A stretch of DNA of 64,000 nucleotides from Mycobacterium sp. KBS0706 (lineage in GTDB: Bacteria > Pseudomonadota > Alphaproteobacteria > DSM-16000 > Inquilinaceae): assembly GCF_005938675.2 (NCBI RefSeq), contig NZ_VCCH02000018.1, positions 46,653 through 110,652 of the forward strand. The letters are read 5' to 3'. The translations under genes were made by a program, and so were the position numbers. Shown here in pieces: positions 47,300 to 54,923 of this stretch (position 1 is its first letter; each line of letters begins with the position of its first letter). The notes under the pieces were generated by a model, which saw only the letters and a program-made list of their open reading frames with translations, was not told the DNA's origin and did not search any database.

Positions 47300-48349
47300 T
47301 CACGCCCCCAACACACTGACATCGGCGTCGGACCAGAACACCGAGATCGGGTCGCCGACATCGGCGCCGCCGTCGAATTCCGGCGTCGGCAGGCGGATCT
47401 TGACGCTGGAACCGGTGCCGCCCAGCCGCACCACGATCTGGGTGGTGGCGCCGAGGAAGGTCAGGCTCTCCACTGCGCCTTCCGCCGACCGCCGCTCCGC
47501 GCCCGGCCGCAGGCTCAGGCTTTCCGGCCGGATGGCGACAGCGGTCGGGCGGCCGGACGCTGCCAGGGCATGCCGGCCCAGCGGGCTGTCGACCGCAGCG
47601 GCCCCGGCGGCGCGGGCCGGCAGCAGGTTGTTCTCGCCGAAGAACCGGGCCACGAACTCGCTGCGCGGGCGGTAGTAGATCTCCCTCGGCGTGCCGACCT
47701 GCTCGATCCGGCCGTGGTCCATCACCACGATCCGGTCGGACATGGCGATCGCCTCCTCCTGGTCGTGGGTGATGAAGACGAAGGTGGTGCGGATGCGGCG
47801 CTGCAGGTCCTTCAGGAACTCCTGCATCGACCGGCGCAGCCCGGCATCCAGGGCGGCCAGCGGCTCGTCCAGCAGCACCACGCGGGGCTCGCAGATGATG
47901 GCGCGGGCCAGGGCCACGCGCTGGCGCTGGCCGCCGCTCAGCTCGCCCGGATGGCGGGCCGCCTTGTCGGCCAGGCCGACCACCGCCAGTGTGTCGGCCA
48001 CCCGCCGCTCCACCTCCGCCTTTGGCCGGCGCCGCATGCGCAGGCCGTAGCCGACATTGCGGGCCACGGTCATGTGCGGGAACAGCGCATAGTCCTGGAA
48101 CACGGTGTTGAACGGCCGGCGGAAGATCGGCGTGCCGGTGATGTCGGCCCCGTCCAGCAGGATCCGGCCGGTGCTCGGGGCGGTGAAGCCGCCGAGCATC
48201 CGCAGGATCGTGGTCTTGCCGGAGCCGGAGGGGCCGAGGATGGTCAGGAACTCGCCGTCGCCGATCTCCAGGTCGAAGGGCTGCAGCACGGTGACCGGGC
48301 CGTAGGATTTGCCGACCCCGGCGAGGCGGATGAGGCTTCGGAATGTCAT
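47300..48349 (-). CDS. ABC transporter ATP-binding protein, PotA-like
   Basis: 349 aa. Walker A LGPSGSGKTTILRM, Q-loop NTVFQDYALFPHM, signature ELSGGQRQRVALARA, Walker B VVLLDEPLAALD, H-loop ITHDQEEA, then a TOBE regulatory domain from about 260 (AIRPESLSLRPG). It powers the importer. Length is as expected for PotA. Confidence 0.92.
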   Translation of the reverse strand: MTFRSLIRLAGVGKSYGPVTVLQPFDLEIGDGEFLTILGPSGSGKTTILRMLGGFTAPSTGRILLDGADITGTPIFRRPFNTVFQDYALFPHMTVARNVGYGLRMRRRPKAEVERRVADTLAVVGLADKAARHPGELSGGQRQRVALARAIICEPRVVLLDEPLAALDAGLRRSMQEFLKDLQRRIRTTFVFITHDQEEAIAMSDRIVVMDHGRIEQVGTPREIYYRPRSEFVARFFGENNLLPARAAGAAAVDSPLGRHALAASGRPTAVAIRPESLSLRPGAERRSAEGAVESLTFLGATTQIVVRLGGTGSSVKIRLPTPEFDGGADVGDPISVFWSDADVSVLGA

Positions 48350-48363
48350 GGCGGCCCTGGCGC

Positions 48364-49398
48364 TCAGTTGGCGGGTGTGGCCTTGATTTCGTTCCACAGG
48401 TCGATGCGTTTGGAGAAGCTCTCCGGCGCCTGCAGGAACACCAGCTTGTCGGCATAGGTCAGGCCGATCGCCTGGTTGGCGCCGGCGTCGGTGGTGTTGC
48501 CGTAGCCGGTCTTCTCGCTGATATAGGTGCCGACTTGTCTGTCCAGCATGGTGTCGATCCAGGCCTGGGCCAGGGCGGTGTCGCGCGCGCCGGCGCTGAT
48601 CGCCCAGCAGTCGATCCAGCCGATCGCCCCTTCCTTCGGGATGGTCAGCGCGGCGTCGATGCCCTTCTTCTGCAGCTGCGGCACCTGCGGCTCGCCCATC
48701 GACATCATCAGGTCGATGCCGCCCTGGGCGAAGATGCTGACGCCGTCATCGAAGCCGGCGTAGTAGGACAGCACCGTGCGCTTCTGGTCGATCAGCTTGG
48801 ACTTGATCGCGGCGAACTGCTCGTCCGTCAGGTTGAATGGGTCCTTGATGCCCAGCGTCAGCGCGGTGGTGACGATGGCGTTGTTGGCATCGTCCATCGC
48901 CAGCACCCGGCCCTCGTATTTCTCGTCCCACAGCACGGCCCAGCTGTCGGGCGGGGTGGGGAAGGCCTTCTTGTCGTAGATCAGCGGGATCGACCCCCAG
49001 GCGAAGGGCACGGCGTAGGTCTTGCCGTCGAACACGATGGCCGAGACGTCGCGGAAGGCGGGCAGCAGGTTGCCGGCGTTCGGGATCTTCGCCAGGTCCA
49101 CCGGCTGCACCAGCTTCTCCTGCACCAGCCGCTTGTAGGACGAGGTCTCGATGGCGATGACGTCGTAATCCTCGCCCTTGGACGCCGTCATCTTGGCGAA
49201 GATCTCGTCGACGCTGCCGGTGTAGGTGATCTTGGCCGTGGCGCCGGTCTTCTGCTCGAACGCCTTGACCCAGGGCTCGTCGGCATAGCCCTCCCAGGTC
49301 AGCACCCGCAGCTCCTTCTCCGCTGCCGCGGCGGGCAGGGCCGTGCCCAGCGCCGCCAGGATGCAGGCGCCCATGACGAACTCGCGCCGTCTCACCAT
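48364..49398 (-). CDS. Periplasmic substrate-binding protein of a polyamine/amine ABC importer (PotD-like)
   Basis: 344 aa. N-terminal twin-Arg-like start MVRRREF with a signal peptide ending near PAAAA, then the PotD-type fold: LRVLTWEGYADEPWVKAFEQ, YDVIAIETSSYKRLVQ, VPFAWGSIPLIYDKKAF, and SAGARDTALAQAWID. These bind polyamines, opines or related cations; exact ligand unknown. AGGAGG before ATG 49398 is an excellent ribosome site, suiting the excess of binding protein over the membrane parts. Confidence 0.88.
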   Translation of the reverse strand: MVRRREFVMGACILAALGTALPAAAAEKELRVLTWEGYADEPWVKAFEQKTGATAKITYTGSVDEIFAKMTASKGEDYDVIAIETSSYKRLVQEKLVQPVDLAKIPNAGNLLPAFRDVSAIVFDGKTYAVPFAWGSIPLIYDKKAFPTPPDSWAVLWDEKYEGRVLAMDDANNAIVTTALTLGIKDPFNLTDEQFAAIKSKLIDQKRTVLSYYAGFDDGVSIFAQGGIDLMMSMGEPQVPQLQKKGIDAALTIPKEGAIGWIDCWAISAGARDTALAQAWIDTMLDRQVGTYISEKTGYGNTTDAGANQAIGLTYADKLVFLQAPESFSKRIDLWNEIKATPAN

Positions 49399-49427
49399 CT
49401 CAGCCTCCTGTTCATTCGTTCTTGACG

Positions 49428-50366
49428 TCAGACCACGGGACCGCCCAGCGGGCGGTCCGGGTCGGCATAGTCCACCGACGTGCGGTGCCAGCCGGCCGCA
49501 TGCTTCTCCCAGTACAGCGCCTTCAGCCGGGCGCTGACCGGCCCCGGCCGGTCGTTGGCCATGATGTGGCCGTCGACCCGCGACACCGGCATGACGCCGC
49601 CGGCGGTGGTGGTGCAGAACATCTCGTCCGCCTGCAGCAGGTCCTCGCGCCGCAGCGGCGCGATCCGGGCGGGCAGGCCGATCTCGGCGCACAGCTCCAG
49701 CACCGAACGGCGGGTGATGCCCTCCAGCGATCCGCGGTCCGGCGTCAGCACCGCACCGTCGCGCACCACGAAGACGTTGAAGCCCGGCCCCTCGGTGACG
49801 AAGCCCTCGGCGTCCAGCAGCACGGCGGTGTCGGCGCCCTGGTCATGCGCTTCCAGCAGGCCGCGGGTCAGGTCGCCCCATTGGTAATTCTTGATCGTCG
49901 GATCGACCGAGGCGCTGGCGACGCGCGGGATCGAGGCGATGTGCAGATGGGCCCCGCGCGCCTGCACCGCCGCCGGGATCACGTCGATCCAGGGGATGGC
50001 ATAGGCGATGAAGCTGTTGTCGCAATCGGCCGGCCGGCGCGACCCGAAGATGCGCGGCCGGCCCCGGGTGCAGATCATGGCGACATAGGCATCGCGCAGG
50101 CCGGACAGGGCGACGCAGCGGGCCAGGATCTGCGCGATCTCCGCCCGGCTATGCGGCGGCGCCAGCCGCATGCCGGCCAGGGACCGCTCGAACCGGTCGA
50201 GATGGTCGGCCAGGCGGAAGAAGCCGCCGTCGCGCACATGGACCACGTCGTAAGTGACGTCCGACCGGGTGAAGCCCCAGTCCAGCACCGAGATCTTCGC
50301 CTCGGCCGCCGGCACATAGGCGCCGCCGACGAAAGCCGCCCCGGCCGAGAAATCCGTCCCCGTCAT
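49428..50366 (-). CDS. Class IV aminotransferase resembling (R)-selective amine transaminases
   Basis: 312 aa PLP enzyme. SVLDWGFTRSDVTYDVVHVRDGGFF and SVDPTIKNYQWGDLTRG (PLP Lys159) resemble the (R)-selective amine:pyruvate transaminase subgroup of fold type IV more than branched-chain or D-amino-acid aminotransferases. It is the first gene of a minus-strand operon with a PotABCD-like importer, an XRE-cupin regulator and an SDR, so the imported amine is probably its substrate. No cofactor residue is missing. Confidence 0.82.
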   Translation of the reverse strand: MTGTDFSAGAAFVGGAYVPAAEAKISVLDWGFTRSDVTYDVVHVRDGGFFRLADHLDRFERSLAGMRLAPPHSRAEIAQILARCVALSGLRDAYVAMICTRGRPRIFGSRRPADCDNSFIAYAIPWIDVIPAAVQARGAHLHIASIPRVASASVDPTIKNYQWGDLTRGLLEAHDQGADTAVLLDAEGFVTEGPGFNVFVVRDGAVLTPDRGSLEGITRRSVLELCAEIGLPARIAPLRREDLLQADEMFCTTTAGGVMPVSRVDGHIMANDRPGPVSARLKALYWEKHAAGWHRTSVDYADPDRPLGGPVV

Positions 50367-50429
50367 GTCCGCCCCGTTGTCATCCGATTGCCGTGCAGCA
50401 TGCGCAACGAATGTCTGATTGGCAATGAG

Positions 50430-50449
50430 AAATTTCGTATACGAATTTT
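50430..50449. promoter_or_regulatory. Palindromic operator between the amine operon and the aldose pair
   Basis: Twenty-base palindrome with one mismatched pair, central CGTATACG flanked by AAATTT and AATTTT. Placed 64 bases upstream of the leftward aminotransferase start and about 70 bases before the rightward reductase gene, so one regulator could act on both. A TTGACC (-35-like) follows at 50453-50458. Confidence 0.6.
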
Positions 50450-50519
50450 TCTTTGACCTTCGGAAATCGCCGCTGCAATCTTCAGCGAGACACGGCAGCC
50501 GCAGAACGGGGAAGCGAGA

Positions 50520-51509
50520 ATGGTTTCAGCGACGGATAGGGTGGGGCTCGGCCCGACGGGGCTGCGGGTCACCCGGCTCGGCCTCGGCACGGCGCCGCTC
50601 GGCGGCCTCTACGAGCCGGTCAGCGATGCGCTGGCTGAGGAGACGATCGCGAGCGCCTGGGACCTCGGCCTGCGCTTCTTCGACACCGCGCCGCAATACG
50701 GCAACGGCCTGTCGGAGCAGCGGCTGGGCCGCTTCCTGGCCGGCAAGCCGCGCGACAGCTACGTGCTGGCGACCAAGGTCGGTCGGCTGCTGCGGGTGCC
50801 GCTGCAGCCCGAGGCGCAGGAGGATGCGTTCTACAAGGGCACGCCGCCGGAGCGGCCGGTGTTCGACTTCAGCTATGACGGCGTGATGCGGTCGCTGGAG
50901 GAAAGCCTGGAGCGGCTGGGCGTCGACCGCGTCGACGTGCTGCACATCCACGACCCGGACGACCATTACGACGCCGCCATTGCCGGCGCCTATCGCGCGC
51001 TCGACAAATTGCGGGCCGACGGGGTGATCGGCGCGGTCGGGGCCGGCATGAACCAGGCGGAGATGCTGGCCCGCTTCGCTCGCGACGGGGTGTTCGACTG
51101 CTTCCTGCTGGCCGGCCGATACACGCTGCTGGAGCAGCGGTCGCTCGACGACTTCATGCCGCTGTGCCAGGCGCGCGGCATCGGCGTGATCATCGGCGGC
51201 GTCTACAACAGCGGCATCCTGGCCAACCCGGCCGCGGGAGCGAAGTTCAACTACCAGGACGCCGACCCGGCGCTGATCGCCAGGGCGCAGGCGCTGGACG
51301 CGGTGTGCCGGCGCCACGGCGTGCCGCTGAAGGCCGCGGCGATCCAGTTCCCGGCAGCGCATCCGGCCGTCGCCTCGATCCTGACCGGAGCCCGCAACCC
51401 GGCCGAGCTGGCGGAGAACGAGGCCCTGTTCCGCCACCCCATCCCGGCCGATCTCTGGGCCGAGCTGCGCGCCGAAGGGCTGATCGCCCCGGCGGCACCG
51501 ACGCCATGA
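50520..51509 (+). CDS. Aldo/keto reductase (D-threo-aldose 1-dehydrogenase / pyridoxal dehydrogenase-like)
   Basis: 329 aa TIM-barrel oxidoreductase with the AKR tetrad: FFDTAPQYGNGLSEQRLG (Asp55, Tyr60), LATKVGRLLR (Lys86) and LHIHDPD (His144). The pattern fits the branch containing D-threo-aldose/L-fucose 1-dehydrogenase and pyridoxal 4-dehydrogenase. Downstream FucU makes oxidation of an aldose to its lactone the better guess. Divergent from the amine operon. Confidence 0.86.
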   Translation: MVSATDRVGLGPTGLRVTRLGLGTAPLGGLYEPVSDALAEETIASAWDLGLRFFDTAPQYGNGLSEQRLGRFLAGKPRDSYVLATKVGRLLRVPLQPEAQEDAFYKGTPPERPVFDFSYDGVMRSLEESLERLGVDRVDVLHIHDPDDHYDAAIAGAYRALDKLRADGVIGAVGAGMNQAEMLARFARDGVFDCFLLAGRYTLLEQRSLDDFMPLCQARGIGVIIGGVYNSGILANPAAGAKFNYQDADPALIARAQALDAVCRRHGVPLKAAAIQFPAAHPAVASILTGARNPAELAENEALFRHPIPADLWAELRAEGLIAPAAPTP

Positions 51510-51540
51510 TCTGCAACGACCGATACGAAGGAGCCGCGAC

Positions 51541-51975
51541 ATGCTGATCGGCATCGACCCCATCCTCGGCCCGGACATCCTGCACGGCCTGCGGGCCATG
51601 GGGCATGGCGACGAGCTGGTGATCGCCGATGGCAGCTTCCCGGCCGAGACCGTGGCCCGGCGGCTGGTGCGGGCGGAAGCCGCGGGCCTGGAGCGCATGC
51701 TCAAGGCGGTGCTCAGTGTGCTGCCGATCGACGAGTCCGAACCCGACCCGGTGATGGGGATGGAGGTGATCGGCGAACCGGCGATGGTGATGCCGGCCCA
51801 CACGCTGATCCGCGACGCTCTCGCCGGAGCATCGGGTGGTGGCGTCCAACTGACGCTGCTCGAGCGCTTCCGGTTCTACGAGCGGGCGAAGACTGCCTTC
51901 CTCGTGATCGCGACCGGGGAGCGCCTGTTCTACGGCAATGTGATCATCCGGAAAGGGACCGTCCCGCTGCCATAG
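51541..51975 (+). CDS. fucU: L-fucose mutarotase, FucU/RbsD family
   Basis: 144 aa. ILHGLRAMGHGDELVIADGSFPA holds the catalytic His, and the C-terminal FYERAKTAFLVIATGERLFYGNVIIRKG closes the active site, typical of FucU rather than RbsD. It interconverts alpha and beta anomers of fucose or a related sugar. Starts 31 bases after the reductase, GGAG upstream. Confidence 0.86.
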   Translation: MLIGIDPILGPDILHGLRAMGHGDELVIADGSFPAETVARRLVRAEAAGLERMLKAVLSVLPIDESEPDPVMGMEVIGEPAMVMPAHTLIRDALAGASGGGVQLTLLERFRFYERAKTAFLVIATGERLFYGNVIIRKGTVPLP

Positions 51976-52170
51976 ACACTCGCGGGACGCGGTCCGCCGA
52001 TCGTCAGCGAGCGGAGCGTGGGCCATCGAAGGCGGCTTGGCGCGTATGGAGCACGCTTCGCGTTCTGACGTGTCCGCAAGTGCCAAGCTCTACAATATTA
52101 TGTTAAATACTTACGGCTAAGCTGCGGCCCGGGATCCGCATTCCGAGGCATGCCGCGTCAATGCGTTGGG

Positions 52171-54159
52171 ATGGAGGGGAGGGTGGTCGTCCGTCCTTGC
52201 CTGCTGCGCGCGCTGGCCCTGTGGATGGCAGGCCTGGCGATCGGGGTCGTTCATGCCGGCACGGCGGAGGCGGCCGGGCCGCCGGGCCAGCCCGGCATCT
52301 TCGTCGAGGTCGTCGCCCAGGGCCTGACGGGCGAGGTGACGGGGCTCCCCGAACTCGACGAACTGACCACCGTCCCCGGCTATCCGGTGATCCTGCGGGG
52401 GATGACGCCGCTCGGCCTCTACGGCAAGCCGCTGCAGATCACGGTCACCCCGCCGCAGACGATCAAGCCGCCGGACGGGACCGAGGCGCCGGAGGAGATC
52501 CCCGACAATGACTGCCCGGCCAACTTCGTCTTCGTCGGTCCGATGGAGGCCCTGCCGCCGACTGTGATCGACGTTGTCGCCGATGTCGACGGCAGCTTCG
52601 AAACCGAGTTCACACCGAAGACGATCGGCACCCATGAGGTCGAGGTCCGCGACCCCGAGCAGGGGCAGACGGGCGAGAGCAGCTTCGAGGTCGCCGACCT
52701 CAGCGACCTGGTCGACGAGCCCGACTGCGCCAAGAAGGACGAGGCCGACAAGCACGGGATCGAGGCCGAGGCGGAGCAGCTGACCGAGACGACGGGGGCG
52801 ATCATCGACGCGCTCGCCGGCAAGTTCGACGACCTTCCCGCCAGCCCGGCCAAGGATGAGGCGAAGGCGAAGCTGGCCGAGCTGCAAGGTGCCATGAAGG
52901 CGTTGCGCGACCAGGGCAGATCGCCGGAATGGGTGAACGGCGTGGGCCATCTGGTGACGCTGCAATCCGTCGCGTCGGAGATGCGGGTCGCGACCATGGG
53001 GCTGTCGGTTCCCCTCAAGACCTGGCACGCCGTCGCCAAGCGCGCGAACGCCCGCGCCTCCGCGGTGCTGGCCGAGGTGACGCGCAAGAACCTCCTGTGC
53101 GACCAGCTCGACGTCGCGATCAACGGCCTCAAGGCGGTCGACTTCTTCCTCGGCCTGCTGACCAAGCCCGTCAACTATTTCATCGATTGGGGGAAGGAGA
53201 ATTTGCCGACGAAGCTGGTGAGCATGATCCCGGCGGTCAAGCGCACCAAGGCCGGCACCGAGGCGGTCGAGACCTCGTGGAAGGGCATCACCACCTTCGC
53301 GCCGCTGCGGCAAGATGCGGCCAAGAGCCATTACAAGGTCGAATTCGCGGGCGGGGTCAACAAGATGGCCTATGCGATGAGCGCCTTCATGATCAGCCGC
53401 ATGTTCGAGCGCTACTGCCAGACCTTCCAGGGGCCGGTCACCGGCAAGATGACCGCGGAGTTCCGCCAGTACGCCAAGCTCTACTGGACCTACACCGTCG
53501 AGATCAAAGGCGACCTGATCCTGCGCTATCCGAAGGATGCGAAGGGCGATGCGATCGCGCTGACCGGCGAGATCATGGGCAACGCGATGTCGTTCCGGTC
53601 CTGGGACAACGCCATCCCGGTGCTGTTCCCGGAGCTGGCCCAGGGCACCGTCCTGAAGGCCGTGCGCCAGGATCCGATGGGCCTCGGCGACATCAAGGTG
53701 CTGAACGAGACGCAGCGGCTGAAGGACAAGAAGATCCTAGGACAGGACATCGCGAGCCTGAACCCGCTGACCACGATCCTCGACCAGGGCGGCCCGCTCG
53801 TGCGGCTGGGCTTCACGCCGAACTTCTTCCGCGTGCCGGTCCGCGGCGACCTGCGGGGCGACACGCTGCGGCTCGAGGTGCTGCCGGCGGCGGTCGATTT
53901 CGACGACGCGCGCACAAAGGTGCTGGTCCTGATGCTGCCGGTCCTCTCTATGCGGATCACCCTGCAGGACTATGCTCTGCCGTTCAAAGGCGCGCAGTTC
54001 CTGATGCTCCGGGCGATGAATGATGGGCCGGCGGAGTTCACCGTGCAGCGCTCCGGCACCACCATGACGATCGCCCGGCAGTTCGAGCGCCGCAAGCCGG
54101 GCGACGAGGCTACGGGCGTCTACAATCTGTCGGTCAAGGCCTGCAACCCGTCCTGCTGA
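52171..54159 (+). CDS. Large exported protein of unknown function
   Basis: About 662 aa. Signal peptide (LLRALALWMAGLAIGVVHA, cleavage near TAEAA), an N-terminal beta-rich domain to about residue 175 with Ig-like spacing (VTPPQTIKPPDGT, GSFETEFTPKTIGTHEVEVRD), a long helical middle (EAEAEQLTETTGAIIDALAG to about 380) and a beta-rich C-terminus (LRGDTLRLEVLPAAVDFDD). Few Cys and no known catalytic motif. The start could be GTG 52183 with GGAGG just before, ATG 52171, or ATG 52150. An AT-rich patch at 52090-52115 probably holds the promoter. First of three exported genes transcribed together. Confidence 0.75.
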   Translation: MEGRVVVRPCLLRALALWMAGLAIGVVHAGTAEAAGPPGQPGIFVEVVAQGLTGEVTGLPELDELTTVPGYPVILRGMTPLGLYGKPLQITVTPPQTIKPPDGTEAPEEIPDNDCPANFVFVGPMEALPPTVIDVVADVDGSFETEFTPKTIGTHEVEVRDPEQGQTGESSFEVADLSDLVDEPDCAKKDEADKHGIEAEAEQLTETTGAIIDALAGKFDDLPASPAKDEAKAKLAELQGAMKALRDQGRSPEWVNGVGHLVTLQSVASEMRVATMGLSVPLKTWHAVAKRANARASAVLAEVTRKNLLCDQLDVAINGLKAVDFFLGLLTKPVNYFIDWGKENLPTKLVSMIPAVKRTKAGTEAVETSWKGITTFAPLRQDAAKSHYKVEFAGGVNKMAYAMSAFMISRMFERYCQTFQGPVTGKMTAEFRQYAKLYWTYTVEIKGDLILRYPKDAKGDAIALTGEIMGNAMSFRSWDNAIPVLFPELAQGTVLKAVRQDPMGLGDIKVLNETQRLKDKKILGQDIASLNPLTTILDQGGPLVRLGFTPNFFRVPVRGDLRGDTLRLEVLPAAVDFDDARTKVLVLMLPVLSMRITLQDYALPFKGAQFLMLRAMNDGPAEFTVQRSGTTMTIARQFERRKPGDEATGVYNLSVKACNPSC

Positions 54160-54197
54160 GGGACGCCGTTCCGGTCCGGATGGTCTTGGGGGGTGCG

Positions 54198-54923
54198 ATG
54201 CGGATACTGGTCGTCCTGGCAGCCTTGGCGGTCCTGCTGGCCGCGCCCGCGGGCCGGGCGGAAACAGACGCCGACCAGCTGTGGCAGCGCGTCGTCGCCG
54301 CCTATGACGCGCTCGGCACCTACAGCGACAGCGGCGAGATCGTCACCGAATACGGCTCCGGCACCGCGGTGGAGATCCGCGAGCGGCACCGCTTCAAGAC
54401 CGCGCTCAAGCGGCCGCGGCAGTTCTATTTCGAGTTCAACGAGGATCCCGACGCCGGGGCCGATCGCTTCGTCATCTGGTGCGAGGGGGCGGAGTTCAAC
54501 AGCTGGTGGCTGACGACCAAGGTCCATGACGTCTATCCCCAGGGCAAGGGCATCGACGCCTTCGCCGTGGCCTCGCTGCCGACCAAGGGCACGGCGGTCC
54601 TCATCCCCGGGCTGCTGTTCGGATCGGCGGGGCTGCAGGGCCCGCTGCACAGCCTGGAGGATCTGCGGCTCGACGGCAGCGAGCGGATCGATGGACGCGA
54701 CCACATCAAGCTCAGCGGCATCGTCCGCGAGAAATACGGCACCAGCTACGTGTCGAGCGAATATCCCGCCACGCTATGGATCGACCGGGACAGCCTGCTG
54801 ATCCGCAGGATTCTCCAGGATACGCCGCTGGGCGGCGGCGGCATCAACCGCAGCCTGACGACCCTCGATCCGGTTGCCGGCCCGGAGGTCGACGACGCCG
54901 CGTTCCGGTTCTCGCCGCCATGA
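54198..54923 (+). CDS. Exported LolA/DUF2092-like protein
   Basis: 241 aa. Signal peptide MRILVVLAALAVLLAAPAGRA, then a half-barrel pattern with RHRFKTALKRPRQFYFEFNED, a central loop and PATLWIDRDSLLIRRILQDT, as in DUF2092 and LolA/LppX-type lipid-binding proteins. It may carry a lipid or sense envelope lipids. Coupled to the vWA gene by ATGA. GGGGGG before ATG 54198 supports that start over ATG 54180. Confidence 0.78.
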   Translation: MRILVVLAALAVLLAAPAGRAETDADQLWQRVVAAYDALGTYSDSGEIVTEYGSGTAVEIRERHRFKTALKRPRQFYFEFNEDPDAGADRFVIWCEGAEFNSWWLTTKVHDVYPQGKGIDAFAVASLPTKGTAVLIPGLLFGSAGLQGPLHSLEDLRLDGSERIDGRDHIKLSGIVREKYGTSYVSSEYPATLWIDRDSLLIRRILQDTPLGGGGINRSLTTLDPVAGPEVDDAAFRFSPP

